DNA of 64,000 nucleotides from Bradyrhizobium sp. CSS354 (GTDB taxonomy: Bacteria > Pseudomonadota > Alphaproteobacteria > Rhizobiales > Xanthobacteraceae): the NCBI RefSeq assembly GCF_029051725.1, contig NZ_JAACFU010000006.1, forward strand, positions 186,001 to 250,000. Direction: 5' to 3'. A model generated the notes under the pieces. That model was given only the letters and a program-made list of their open reading frames with translations, made no database searches and was not told the origin of the DNA. Position numbers and translations under genes: made by a program. This document shows, in pieces, positions 17,077 through 26,446 of the stretch (the first letter of the stretch is position 1; every line of letters starts with the position of its first letter).

Positions 17077-18522
17077 TCAGCGCCGCGGCCGGTACAGGCG
17101 GCGCCATTGCTGAAGCCGCTCGGCATAGGCTTGCGCGAGCGCCGGCTCAGGCTCGAACGTCTCGACGCGCCGTGGCGCGGTGCAGACGGTCTCGATTGCC
17201 TCACCGGTGACGGCGAGGCGGCCGAGCCGCGCCGCGCCAAACGCCGCGCCGGTCTCGCCGTCGGCAAAGCGATGCATGGGGATGTTCAGGACATTGGCCA
17301 GCACCGCAAGCCAGAACCGCGACCGCGAGCCGCCGCCGATGACATCCGCCTCCGCGATCATAAGTCCGGTCTCGGCAAGGACGTCACGGCAATCCGCGAG
17401 CGCGAAGGCGACGCCTTCCAGCACGGCTTGCACGATCGCGTCGCGATTGGTGGCATGACTGAGGCCATCCAGCATGCCGCGCACATCCGGATCATCGTGC
17501 GGGGTGCGTTCGCCGGAGAGGTACGGCAGGAAGCTGACCGGCGACGGCGCCATCGGGCGCAACCCCAGCGGCGCCAGCAGGTCGGCCTCGGATGTCCCCA
17601 ACAGCCGCGCGATCCAGGCCAGGCACGATGCCGCCGAGAGGATCGCGCCGGCTTGAATCCACCTGTCGGGGACGGCGTGACAGAACGTGTGCACGGCCCG
17701 CTCCGGGTTGGCCGCGATCGTCTCGGTCGGCACCAGCAATGCGCCGGAGGTTCCGAGCGAAATGAAGGCTGCGCCGGGATTCATGGCGCCGATGCCGACG
17801 GCTCCTGCCGGATTGTCGCCGGCCCCACCGGCGATCATCGGTCGCCCGGTCATGCCCCAGCGCTGCGCCATCTCGCTCCGCAGCCGTGCCGCCGGCGCGC
17901 AGCCCTCGACCAGACGCGGCATCTGCCGGCGCGAGAGAGAAGTCGCGGCGAGCCCCTCATCCGACCAATCGCGGCTGCTGACATCGAGCCACAGCGAACC
18001 CGAGGCGTCCGAGACATCCTCAATCGCCTCACCCGTCAGCACCAGGCGCAGATAGGCCTTCGGTTGCAGCACGAGTTTTGTCGCCGCGAAGATCTCCGGC
18101 TCGTGCCTGACAACCCACAGCAGTTTTGGCGCCGTGAATCCCTGCATCGCCTTGTTGCCTGTTGTCGTCCGCAACGCGGGCCAGCGCCGCTCCAGCTCGG
18201 CGCATTCCGCAAAGGACCGTCCGTCATTCCAGAGAATGCAGGGCCGCAACGGCGTGTGACCGGCATCGAGCAGCGTCGCGCCGTGCATCTGGCCGGACAG
18301 GCCGATGCCCTCGACCTCGGCCAGTTCGCGCGCGTGATCCGCCTTCAGCGCGTCCAGCGTCGCGAATGTAGCTTCGATCCACTGCGCCGGGTCCTGCTCG
18401 CAATGGCCGGGACGTGGCGAAGAGACCGTCAGCGACCGGCTGCGGCTCGCCACCACGCGCTGCGCGTCGTCGACCAGAACGATTTTGACGGCAGAGGTGC
18501 CGAGGTCGATGCCGAGATACAT
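17077..18522 (-). CDS. xylB: Xylulokinase (FGGY family)
   Basis: A 481-residue sugar kinase beginning MYLGIDLGTSAVKIVLVDD, the phosphate-1 motif of FGGY kinases. GLSGQMHGATLLD carries the xylulokinase-specific MHG segment, and ILWNDGR carries the catalytic region. SLGTSGALLVPTE and the C-terminal VIGGGSRSRFW complete the fold. It phosphorylates D-xylulose to xylulose 5-phosphate for the pentose phosphate pathway. It is the first gene of the ABC importer run, and no xylose isomerase or polyol dehydrogenase is present, so the imported sugar is undetermined. It is divergent from an MFS gene with 110 bases between them. Confidence 0.93.
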   Translation of the reverse strand: MYLGIDLGTSAVKIVLVDDAQRVVASRSRSLTVSSPRPGHCEQDPAQWIEATFATLDALKADHARELAEVEGIGLSGQMHGATLLDAGHTPLRPCILWNDGRSFAECAELERRWPALRTTTGNKAMQGFTAPKLLWVVRHEPEIFAATKLVLQPKAYLRLVLTGEAIEDVSDASGSLWLDVSSRDWSDEGLAATSLSRRQMPRLVEGCAPAARLRSEMAQRWGMTGRPMIAGGAGDNPAGAVGIGAMNPGAAFISLGTSGALLVPTETIAANPERAVHTFCHAVPDRWIQAGAILSAASCLAWIARLLGTSEADLLAPLGLRPMAPSPVSFLPYLSGERTPHDDPDVRGMLDGLSHATNRDAIVQAVLEGVAFALADCRDVLAETGLMIAEADVIGGGSRSRFWLAVLANVLNIPMHRFADGETGAAFGAARLGRLAVTGEAIETVCTAPRRVETFEPEPALAQAYAERLQQWRRLYRPRR

Positions 18523-18632
18523 GATGCCTCTTGCCTTGTGCGTCCATGACATTGCGGGCATGGCGTTCCGATGTTGGCATGCACCCGCCAATCATGTAAC
18601 CCCACCCGAAACCTTGCCGGGACGCAACGCCC

Positions 18633-19886
18633 ATGACCACCGCCGCCACCAACGACGCGGGAGCCACCCGCGCGCTGATCCTTGCGTTGCTCGCGCTCGC
18701 CTGCGGGCACATGCTCTCGACCTTGCTGCGCACCATTCCGGCGGTCAGCCTCGATCTGATGGCGGCGGATTTCGGCATCGAGCCACAGGCGCTGGCGAGC
18801 CTTACCTCGGTCTATCCATTCGCGTTTGCGGCCGCGCAGATCCCGGTCGGTGCGGCGATGGACCGCTTTGGCGTGCGGCCGGTGTCGCTGAGCCTGCTCG
18901 CGGGAACCGTGGTCGGCGCCATCGCGTCCGCGTTCGCGACGGGACCCGAAAGCTTCGCGGTGGGACAGGTGCTGCTGGGCGTCGCCACCTCCGGCATGCT
19001 GATGTGCCCGATGACCTTGGCGGCCAAGCAATTGTCGGCCGCGCGGTTCGGGCTGTGGTCGGGCGCGATCCTCTCGATCGGCAATATCGGCATGCTGTTG
19101 TCGTCGAGCCCGCTCGCCTTCGTGGTCGACACCTACGGCTGGCGCGCCGGGTTCTGGATCTCGGCGCTCGGCGGCGTCGCCGTGGCGCTCGCGGTGTTCC
19201 TGCTGGTGCCGAGCCAGCCGGCCGAGCACAAGGACGAATCCTCGCCGCTGTCGCAGATGATCGAGGTGCTCAGGCTCGGACTGTCGCGGCCTTTGCGCGG
19301 CCTGATCGCGCTGGCGCTGGTGTCGCTTGCGACCTCGCTGGTGCTACGCGGCCTGTGGGGCGGGCCGTGGCTGATGCAGGTCAAGGGATTGTCGCGGGTC
19401 GAGGCCGGCAACCAGCTCGGCGCGTTCACGCTGGCGATGATCGCAGGTCCGCTTGTCATCGGCATGATCGACCGCGGGATCGGCCGCCGCCGCGCGCTGG
19501 TGGCGGGAACGCACCTGGCCGGCGCATTGCTGCTGGCGCTGATGGCGTTAGGGGCGCCGCACTATGCCGTCTCGATGCTGCTCGGCCTTCCCGTGATGCC
19601 GCCGCCATACGACCTCGTGCTGTTCGTGCTCATTGGCCTGGCGACCTCGGCGCAGCCGCTGCTGTTCGGCATGTCGCGGCAGCTGGTCGACGCACAAGTG
19701 GCAGGCAAGGCGCTCGCGGCGATCAACCTCGCCTTCTTCCTCGGCGCGGCGCTGATGCAGTCGATCACCGGCGCGGTGGCGTCGGTCGCGGGACTGCCGG
19801 CGGTGCTGCTGTTCATGGCAGCCATGCTTGGCATCGGCGCGCTGATCTTTTTGACTTATACCTCGTCTACCTCGTCGCGTTCGTAG
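18633..19886 (+). CDS. MFS transporter
   Basis: A 417-residue major facilitator protein with twelve predicted membrane helices. The loop between helices 2 and 3 contains GAAMDRFGVRPVSL, matching the MFS G-x-x-x-D-R-x-G-R/x pattern, and the second-half counterpart is GMIDRGIGRRRAL. The substrate is unknown. A decayed copy of the first codons and leader of this gene (or of a close paralogue) sits at 7296-7402. It is transcribed divergently from the xylulokinase operon. Confidence 0.9.
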   Translation: MTTAATNDAGATRALILALLALACGHMLSTLLRTIPAVSLDLMAADFGIEPQALASLTSVYPFAFAAAQIPVGAAMDRFGVRPVSLSLLAGTVVGAIASAFATGPESFAVGQVLLGVATSGMLMCPMTLAAKQLSAARFGLWSGAILSIGNIGMLLSSSPLAFVVDTYGWRAGFWISALGGVAVALAVFLLVPSQPAEHKDESSPLSQMIEVLRLGLSRPLRGLIALALVSLATSLVLRGLWGGPWLMQVKGLSRVEAGNQLGAFTLAMIAGPLVIGMIDRGIGRRRALVAGTHLAGALLLALMALGAPHYAVSMLLGLPVMPPPYDLVLFVLIGLATSAQPLLFGMSRQLVDAQVAGKALAAINLAFFLGAALMQSITGAVASVAGLPAVLLFMAAMLGIGALIFLTYTSSTSSRS

Positions 19887-19890
19887 TTCG

Positions 19891-19925
19891 GCGGATGGGT
19901 AGAGCGGAAGCGAAACCCATCGTAT
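19891..19925. repeat. REP-like hairpin, second copy
   Basis: GATGGGT (19894-19900) and ACCCATC (19915-19921) pair across an AGCGGAAGCG-rich loop. It shares the GATGGGT...AGCG...ACCCATC core with the larger palindrome at 905-980. It lies just past the stop of the MFS gene and between convergent genes, where it could act as a transcript end. Confidence 0.5.
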
Positions 19926-19982
19926 CGACTAGATCGCGGACCACCGGAAGCCGCTCCATCGCGCAGCTTCCGGATTTGCGCA

Positions 19983-20939
19983 TCAGCCGGAAGATCGCTC
20001 GCGCGCCGCAAAACGGATGGCGCGGGCCTTAGCGCTCTTTCCCGCCGCGCGCGCGGCGATCATGCTGCGTGCCTTGCCTTGGGTGCTCTTTCGGATCAGG
20101 GACGCGAGCCGCTTGCGTGCACGATTGGTCGTCAATCGCGCCGCCAGCTGCTCGGCCTTGCGAATGATGGTCGTGACAGAGGGCGTCAGGTTCACCGGAA
20201 CCCAGGCGACATCTTTCGTCTTGGACAGGCTGCCGATGCCCTCGCAGGGCGCCTCGCGCGGCAGGTCGATCCGGATCGCGAGGGCTTCCGCGCGCTCGGT
20301 CCAGTCCTCGGGCTTGGTGCCGGTGATGATGCGGACATAGTCGCGTGTCTCACGCGGCAGCTCGCTCTCTTTGGCGAGCCATTTCTGGATCCGGCCGGGA
20401 CCTGCATTGTAGGCAGCCGCGGCAAGGCCGAGATTGCCGAAATCGTCGCGCAGCTTGCGCAGGAATTTCGCCGACGCCGGCAGCGCCTTCATCGCATCGA
20501 ACGGATCATCCAGCCCGACCTCCGCTGCCGTTTCCGGCATGAACTGTGCGACGCCTTGCGCGCCGGCCTGGCTCACTTCGTTCGACTTGAAGCGGCTCTC
20601 CTGCCAGATCAGGCGCGCGAAGAACGGCACCGGAATGCCGCTGGCTTCGGCGGCTCCACGGAGCGCGTGGCAGAAGCGCTCCGTCGGCGAAGCCGGCGCC
20701 TGCGCGACGGGTTCAACCGCGCGCGGCGGCTCGGGTGTCTCCTCATGGGACGCGCGTGCATTGGCGAGCTCGAGGGCCTGCACGCTTGCAAGGAACAGCT
20801 CGACCACGGGAACAAGTGGCGAGGCCTGAGTGTTTTGAAGAACGGCACGGTCGAAAGCTGATGTTTGGCGGGACGCCGACGGATCGAAGTCGCACATCAG
20901 AATCATGAACGCGGCGCAAGCCGCGACGACAAATCGCAT
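19983..20939 (-). CDS. Lytic transglycosylase (SLT domain)
   Basis: A 318-residue exported protein. The signal is MRFVVAACAAFMILM, with a cysteine that could be a poor lipobox (LMCDF). The SLT domain spans about residues 85-200: FFARLIWQESRFKSN holds the catalytic Glu, followed by GAQGVAQFMPETA and LAAAAYNAGPGRIQKW. The C-terminal 60 residues are strongly basic (Lys/Arg/Ala), which may contact the wall or nucleic acid. It is convergent with the MFS gene and divergent from the L,D-transpeptidase at 21120. Confidence 0.93.
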   Translation of the reverse strand: MRFVVAACAAFMILMCDFDPSASRQTSAFDRAVLQNTQASPLVPVVELFLASVQALELANARASHEETPEPPRAVEPVAQAPASPTERFCHALRGAAEASGIPVPFFARLIWQESRFKSNEVSQAGAQGVAQFMPETAAEVGLDDPFDAMKALPASAKFLRKLRDDFGNLGLAAAAYNAGPGRIQKWLAKESELPRETRDYVRIITGTKPEDWTERAEALAIRIDLPREAPCEGIGSLSKTKDVAWVPVNLTPSVTTIIRKAEQLAARLTTNRARKRLASLIRKSTQGKARSMIAARAAGKSAKARAIRFAARERSSG

Positions 20940-21119
20940 TGCTGGAGCAACCTCGAACTGTGGGTGAACGGCCAGCGGTGCGCCGGCGATAAGGAGTTCT
21001 TAACCCTGCGATTGCGGCAAAGCTGCGGTCTCGCAGGTTCCGCAGGTGTTACTACGGTGTTCCCGCCGGGAAACACTTCTCTCCGCGATTTTGCGGGCAT
21101 TGCGAATTGGACGAGCGAG

Positions 21120-22154
21120 ATGATGCGGTGGATGCTTGGCGCGGTGATTTCGCTGTCGGTGATTTCTCCGGTGCTTGCGGGCAATCTCGATGCAGCAGCG
21201 GTGAACGATGCTTCGCGTCCCGCAAAGCAAATTGCCAGCGACAAGCTCAACGCCGCGATCGTGAAGCTTCAAATTCTGCTCGACCGTGCGCGGTTCTCGC
21301 CCGGGGAGATCGACGGCAAGCTCGGCGAGAATGCGCAGAAGGCGCTCAAGGCATTCGCCGAGCAGAACGGCGTTGCATCCGACAAAACGATCGTACCGGA
21401 GCTTTGGGACAAGTTGAATGCCGCGAGCGAAGGCCCTGTCCTCGTCGAATACAAGATCACGGCCGCGGATGTGAAGGGCCCGTTTCTGAAGGAGCTGCCC
21501 GGCAAGCTCGACGACATGAAGCCGCTGAAGGCGCTGAGCTACATCAGTCCGCTCGAAGGCCTTGCCGAGAAATTCCACATGAGCGCCGATCTGCTCAGGG
21601 CGCTCAACCCGGACAAGGCCTTCGACAAGGTCGGAGAGACCATCGTCGTTGCAAACGTTCCGGCGCGGCGAGAGCTGCCGCAGATCGCGCGGCTCGACGT
21701 CGACAAGAAGAACGGCACGTTGAAAGCACTCGACGGGGGCGGCACCCTGATTGCATTCTTTCCCGCGTCGATCGGAAGTCCGGATCGTCCGACGCCGAGC
21801 GGTACGCTCAAGGTCACCAGCACCCACGAGAATCCGGTCTATCACTACAACCCTGACTACAAGTTCAAAAGCGTCAAATCGAAACAGCCGTTCGATGTTC
21901 AGCCGGGCCCGAACAATCCGGTGGGAGCATACTGGATCGGCTTGTCCGCGCAGGGTTACGGCATCCACGGAACGGCCGAGCCCGACAGGGTCAGCAAGTC
22001 CGCCTCGCATGGCTGCGTCAGGCTGACCAATTGGGACGTGCGCGCGCTGGGCGAACACGTCAAGCGCGGCACGCCGGTGGTCTTCCTGGATGCGCCGACG
22101 GACTCCTCGTCCAGGCAGCAGGGGAAGTCCGGCGGCAGGCGCGCCTCGAATTAG
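21120..22154 (+). CDS. L,D-transpeptidase with peptidoglycan-binding domain
   Basis: A 344-residue exported enzyme. The start MMRWMLGAVISLSVIS gives a signal cleaved near VLAGNLD. A peptidoglycan-binding domain (about residues 45-85, RFSPGEIDGKLGENAQKAL) is followed by a LysM-like stretch (YISPLEGLAEKFHMSADLL) and a YkuD domain (about 185-320). The active site reads GIHGTAEPDRVSKSASHGCVRLTN when split over the His and Cys elements. It is the second L,D-transpeptidase of the window and again lies beside a lytic transglycosylase gene. Its stop overlaps the convergent gene by four bases. Confidence 0.93.
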   Translation: MMRWMLGAVISLSVISPVLAGNLDAAAVNDASRPAKQIASDKLNAAIVKLQILLDRARFSPGEIDGKLGENAQKALKAFAEQNGVASDKTIVPELWDKLNAASEGPVLVEYKITAADVKGPFLKELPGKLDDMKPLKALSYISPLEGLAEKFHMSADLLRALNPDKAFDKVGETIVVANVPARRELPQIARLDVDKKNGTLKALDGGGTLIAFFPASIGSPDRPTPSGTLKVTSTHENPVYHYNPDYKFKSVKSKQPFDVQPGPNNPVGAYWIGLSAQGYGIHGTAEPDRVSKSASHGCVRLTNWDVRALGEHVKRGTPVVFLDAPTDSSSRQQGKSGGRRASN

Positions 22155-22426
22155 TCTTTGGGAAAGTCCTTGCGCATCGCGATCTCGGCGGCATCGCCGG
22201 GCGACAGCACGGTCTGATCGAACGCTGCTTGCGGCCTCGTCATGATATCGTAGAGCGAGATGCCCTTGATCGGCTTGCCCATGAGCTCGCGGACGCAGTC
22301 GGCGAGCGTGCCGTTGTAGACGAGATAGGGCGGACCTCGATCCTTCTGCCTCTCGCCTTTGAGCGACGGCCACTTCTTCAGTTCGGCCGGCGCGTCATAG
22401 GCGATCGGCGATTTCTCTTTGAACAT
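22151..22426 (-). CDS. Hypothetical protein, 91 aa
   Basis: A short soluble protein (MFKEKSPIAYDAPAELKKW at its start) with no signal and one cysteine (LADCVRELMGKPIKGISLYD). It converges tail to tail with the L,D-transpeptidase gene and overlaps it by four bases. Its composition is protein-like throughout, but no family is recognised. Confidence 0.7.
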   Translation of the reverse strand: MFKEKSPIAYDAPAELKKWPSLKGERQKDRGPPYLVYNGTLADCVRELMGKPIKGISLYDIMTRPQAAFDQTVLSPGDAAEIAMRKDFPKD

Positions 22427-22504
22427 GCGCTTGGCCCCTGAAGGCGCGGGTAACCCAGAAGCCTAGGGCGGCCCGGTAAACGCTTGTTAAAGAATTAGTT
22501 CAAA

Positions 22505-23362
22505 TCAGCCGGCAACAAAGGCGAGCAGGGTACCGTTCGCCTTGGCCGGCGGCACGCAGATCGCAGACCCGCTGCGCACCGCTGCCGAACCAAGCGCCTT
22601 CTCGGTGGCCGCAAGATCGCCACTCACGAGCACCAGGGCAGCGCCACCGCGTTCGGAAAGACCCGCGAGCGGCACCCCGGGATAGCGTTTGCCGAGTTGC
22701 TCCAGCGTCAAGTAAACGAAATCGGCACGATTGCCACCGGACGCCACGGTCACTGCGCCGTCGGCATCAGCCTTTGGCTCGCGGTCGATCAGCCGTCCCA
22801 GATGCCCGGCTTCCTTCGCGGGCTCGGGCGTCGCGATCAATGTCTGCTTGATGCGCTTGGCCGCATTGGCGTGCTTCATCAGCTCGGGAATCCACACCGT
22901 CTCGCGCGTCTTGTGCTGGCAGGCGAAAATGCGCACGCCGCCGGGGGCTTCCGCGGTCGGCCACATGAAGGTGCGGAATTTCGCCGCCGAGATCGTGCCA
23001 TCAGGCAGCGTCACGGGCCTTTCGAAATCGGTCGGGCCGATCGGCTCCAGGCCACGTGCGCGGATTTCCTCCGCGCCGGCGGTGGAGTCGACCGCGGTGA
23101 AGGCGATGCGCTCGATGCCTTCGCCGCGCTTGTCGAGGAAGGCACGCGCCGGCGCGTTGTGCTCGGTCGCCGCGAGCACGCCGAGCAGCTCCATATAATC
23201 CGGGTCGAACATGATGGTGTAGTTGCCGGTGCCCATATGCGCGCTGTGGGTGCCGCGCGGCGAGATGGTGAAGCCGAGCTGCCGGTAATTTTCGGCGGCT
23301 TTGTCGAGGTCCTGAACCATGACCACGGCGTGGTCGATACCGATGACGTTCTTGAGAGCCAC
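22505..23362 (-). CDS. VOC family protein (glyoxalase/bleomycin-resistance fold)
   Basis: A 285-residue protein opening GIDHAVVMVQDLDKAAENYR, the start of a vicinal-oxygen-chelate module with a metal-ligand His. NYTIMFDPDYMELLGVL supplies a second candidate ligand. The middle (HKTRETVWIPELMKHANAAK) fits the glyoxalase-like domain 3 group rather than glyoxalase I. The substrate is unknown. It lies 146 bases downstream of puuD on the same strand and might share its transcript. Confidence 0.85.
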   Translation of the reverse strand: MALKNVIGIDHAVVMVQDLDKAAENYRQLGFTISPRGTHSAHMGTGNYTIMFDPDYMELLGVLAATEHNAPARAFLDKRGEGIERIAFTAVDSTAGAEEIRARGLEPIGPTDFERPVTLPDGTISAAKFRTFMWPTAEAPGGVRIFACQHKTRETVWIPELMKHANAAKRIKQTLIATPEPAKEAGHLGRLIDREPKADADGAVTVASGGNRADFVYLTLEQLGKRYPGVPLAGLSERGGAALVLVSGDLAATEKALGSAAVRSGSAICVPPAKANGTLLAFVAG

Positions 23363-23508
23363 TGTTCTTTCCCCGAATGCAAGCTGACTGGACCGCCGTC
23401 GGCGACCGCAAGTCCTGTCTACGCCGGATAGGCGGCCAAGTCATTTTCAAATCGGCGGGACATGCGGAAATTTCATTCCGCGAAAGGCGATATCGACGCG
23501 CGATGGCG

Positions 23509-24699
23509 TCAGCGCGCCTGCTCGATATAGGCGGCGAGGATGGCGCGCTCCTCGTTGGTCATCTCGGTGATGTTGCCGGGCGGCATCGCATTGGACCAGG
23601 CGGCGACGCGGCCGATCAGGCGGATGTTGCGATGGATGTGCTCGGGCGCGTCGAGCAAGATGCTCTTCGGCGCGGTCACGATGCCGGCCCAGACCGGCTC
23701 TGCCGCGTGGCACATGCTGCAGCGGGACATCACGATCTCCTCGACATTGGCAAGCGTCGGCTGCGCCGACAGCGCGCTTGTCTTGACTTCGCGCGGGCCG
23801 GCCGCGGAGAGGAAGAGAATTGCGATCACGCCCGCCGCTGCGATGCCCCACACCCACCACGGCGATTTGCGCCCGGCATGCCCCTCGTTGAAGAAGTGGC
23901 GGATCACGGGGCCGAGCGCCAGGATGATGGCGACGATGATCCAGTTGAAGCGGGTGGCGTAGAGCAGGGGATAGTGGTTGCTGATCATCAGCACGACGAC
24001 AGGCAGCGTCAGATAGTTGTTGTGGACCGAGCGCTCCTTGCTGGTCTTGCCGAGCTTTGGATCGGGCGCCTGCCCTGCGAGAAGGCTGGCTACGATCTTC
24101 TTCTGGTTCGGGATGATCAGCGTGAAGACGTTGGCGACCATGATGGTGCCGATGATTGCCCCGATCTGGTTGAACGCGCCGCGGCCGCTCAGCACGTGGG
24201 TGAAAGCATAGGTCAGTGCGATCAGGAACAGATAGCCGCCGATGGCGAAGGGCAGTTCGCGCTGCGCCAGCCCGGTGCGGCAGGCGCCTTCATAGAGCAG
24301 CCATGCCAGTGCGAGGCTGCAGAGGCTGAACAAGCCGGCCTGGAATGGCGTGAGGTCGAGGATCGACTTGTCGACCAGGAACAGATCGGCCTCGAGATAA
24401 TATACCACCACCATCAGCGCGAAGCCGGACAGCCAGGTGGTGTAGGCCTCCCATTTGAACCAGGTCAGCTCATCCGGCATCTGGGCGGGCGCGACCAGAT
24501 ATTTCATGATCCGGTAGAACCCGCCGCCATGGACCTGCCAGGCCTCGCCCTGCACGCCGTCCGGCAGATCGCTCCTGGGCTTAAGGCTGAGATCGAGGGC
24601 GATGAAATAGAAGGAACTGCCGATCCAGGCGATCGCGGCGACCACGTGCAGCCAGCGGAGCAGCAGGCTCGCCCATTCCGATATGATGGATCCCCACAT
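23509..24699 (-). CDS. puuD: Urate hydroxylase PuuD
   Basis: A 396-residue integral-membrane protein with about eight to nine helices followed by a C-terminal cytochrome c domain with the heme site CSMCHAAEP and a later Met ligand candidate (NAMPPGNITEM). This fusion is diagnostic for PuuD, which oxidises urate to 5-hydroxyisourate and passes electrons to the respiratory chain. The start MWGSIISEWASLLL is chosen, with an alternative GTG two codons upstream. No other purine catabolism gene is adjacent. It is divergent from the sugar dehydrogenase-like gene. Confidence 0.93.
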   Translation of the reverse strand: MWGSIISEWASLLLRWLHVVAAIAWIGSSFYFIALDLSLKPRSDLPDGVQGEAWQVHGGGFYRIMKYLVAPAQMPDELTWFKWEAYTTWLSGFALMVVVYYLEADLFLVDKSILDLTPFQAGLFSLCSLALAWLLYEGACRTGLAQRELPFAIGGYLFLIALTYAFTHVLSGRGAFNQIGAIIGTIMVANVFTLIIPNQKKIVASLLAGQAPDPKLGKTSKERSVHNNYLTLPVVVLMISNHYPLLYATRFNWIIVAIILALGPVIRHFFNEGHAGRKSPWWVWGIAAAGVIAILFLSAAGPREVKTSALSAQPTLANVEEIVMSRCSMCHAAEPVWAGIVTAPKSILLDAPEHIHRNIRLIGRVAAWSNAMPPGNITEMTNEERAILAAYIEQAR

Positions 24700-24933
24700 G
24701 ATCACCCCAACAGATGCGACACCAATGCCGCAGCTTGATGACCGCGACCGGCGGTCCCGCCCTTACAATGTGTCGCACCGATCAGCCGCATTTTCCAGTA
24801 CGATGGGCTGCGGCTGATGCACATCGTGCGGGCATAAGCTGACGTGGGATTCGGCAGGCATTTGACCTGTCGCAGAACGTTTGCGTGTCGATCGGCGTTG
24901 ATGCGCCAGACGTAACGGCCGGGAGGAAACGAC

Positions 24934-26274
24934 GTGAAGAACAGGATTTCGTTCGTGGCGATGTCCGCGGGGTGGCTGGTTGCTGTCGCGACCTGCGCAC
25001 AGGCGGAGCCGGTGCTGCAAGGTAAGGACGCCTACGGCGATTGGCAGGCCGACAAGCCCGGCACGGTCAGGCTGATCCGACCGCAGGATCTGGTCAGGCC
25101 CGGGGCCTCGCGGTCGGTTGCGAGTTCGTCGCGCGTGGTGCCGCGCCCGCCGGAGGGAGCGCTTCAGGTGCCGACCGGCTTCAAGATCGAGCTGTTCGCC
25201 GAGGGGCTGCGCGCCCCGCGCATCGTGCGCGTGGCGCCGAACGGCGATGTCTTCGTCGCCGAGACGCGCGCGGGCAACGTCCGCGTGTTGCGCGCCGGCG
25301 AAGGCGGCAAGGTCGCGACCAACGAGGTGTTCGCTGCCGGACTGCGGCAGCCGTTCGGCATCGCCTTTTTCCCGAACGGCGACAATCCGCAGTGGGTCTA
25401 CGTCGCCAACACCGACAGCGTCGTCCGCTTTCCCTATCAGGCCGGCGATCTCAAGGCGCGTGGCAAGGCTGAGACGGTCGTCGCAAGCCTGCCGCATGAC
25501 GGCGGTCATTCCACCCGCGACATCGTGTTCACGCCGGACAACAAGCGCATGCTGGTATCGGTCGGCTCGCTCAGCAATGTCGCCGAGGGCATGGGCTCGC
25601 CGCCGGGTGGCGTGGAAGCCTGGTCGAAAGCGCAACCGCTCGGTGCGACCTGGGCGAGCGAGACCGAACGCGCCACCGTGCTCGCCTTTACACCCGAGGG
25701 CAAGGAGCGGAAGATCTACGCCACCGGCATCCGCAACTGCGTCGGTCTTGCGATCCAGCCGCAGACCGCGCTGCCCTGGTGCTCGACCAACGAGCGCGAC
25801 GGCCTCGGCGACGATCTTGTGCCTGACTACGTCACGAGCGTGAAGGAAGGCGCGTTCTACGGTTGGCCGTGGTTCTATATCGGCGGCAACGAAGACCCCC
25901 GCCACGCCGGCGCGCGGCCGGACCTCAAGGACAAGGTGACTGTGCCGGACGTGTTGGTGCAGCCGCACTCGGCCTCGCTCGGCATGACTTTTTATCAGGG
26001 CACGCAGTTTCCATCCGAATACCAGGGCGATGCTTTCGCGGCCGAGCACGGCTCCTGGAACAGGTCGAAGCGCACCGGCTACAAGGTGATCCGGATCCGG
26101 ATGAAGGACGGCAAGCCGACCGGCGAGTACGAGGATTTCGTCACGGGATTCGTGGTCAGCGACACCGAGGTGTGGGGGCGGCCGGTCGGAGTTGCGGTGG
26201 CGAAGGATGGATCGCTGCTGGTGTCGGAGGATGGCAACGGCACGATCTGGCGGGTGACAGGCGTGCCACGATGA
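24934..26274 (+). CDS. PQQ-dependent sugar dehydrogenase-like beta-propeller protein
   Basis: A 446-residue exported protein starting at GTG behind GGGAGGAAA. The signal MKNRISFVAMSAGWLVAV is cleaved near AQAEP. The six-bladed propeller shows the GSDH/L-sorbosone dehydrogenase pattern: GFKIELFAEGLRAPR, NGDVFVAETRAGNVRV, the His-bearing LPHDGGHSTRDIVF, GIRNCVGLAIQP and the closing GSLLVSEDGNGTIWRVTG. It probably oxidises a sugar or aldehyde in the periplasm with PQQ; PQQ synthesis genes are not in the window. It is a single gene ending at a large palindromic repeat. Confidence 0.9.
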   Translation: MKNRISFVAMSAGWLVAVATCAQAEPVLQGKDAYGDWQADKPGTVRLIRPQDLVRPGASRSVASSSRVVPRPPEGALQVPTGFKIELFAEGLRAPRIVRVAPNGDVFVAETRAGNVRVLRAGEGGKVATNEVFAAGLRQPFGIAFFPNGDNPQWVYVANTDSVVRFPYQAGDLKARGKAETVVASLPHDGGHSTRDIVFTPDNKRMLVSVGSLSNVAEGMGSPPGGVEAWSKAQPLGATWASETERATVLAFTPEGKERKIYATGIRNCVGLAIQPQTALPWCSTNERDGLGDDLVPDYVTSVKEGAFYGWPWFYIGGNEDPRHAGARPDLKDKVTVPDVLVQPHSASLGMTFYQGTQFPSEYQGDAFAAEHGSWNRSKRTGYKVIRIRMKDGKPTGEYEDFVTGFVVSDTEVWGRPVGVAVAKDGSLLVSEDGNGTIWRVTGVPR

Positions 26275-26281
26275 AGGTGCA

Positions 26282-26424
26282 CCCTCGCCCCTTGCGGGAG
26301 AGGGTGGCTCGCCGCGCAGCGGCGAGACGGGTGAGGGGTTCTATCGGAGAACTCCTCTATGCGTGTGCGGAGAGAAACCCCTCATCCGGCGCTTCGCGCC
26401 ACCTTCTCCCGCAAGGGGAGAAGG
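26282..26424. repeat. Large palindromic intergenic repeat
   Basis: The outer arms ccctcgccccttgcgggaga (from 26282) and ctcccgcaaggggagaagg (to 26424) pair, as do inner blocks gtgaggggtt (26331-26340) and aacccctcat (26376-26385). It sits between convergent genes and could fold into a long stem that ends transcription from both sides. Confidence 0.7.
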
Positions 26425-26446
26425 AAGAGCAGCGTGCTTGAGATGT

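Noticed and set aside
16918..18549. A 543-codon plus-strand open frame
   Set aside because: It mirrors the xylulokinase gene on the other strand and has shadow-like composition with no family features.
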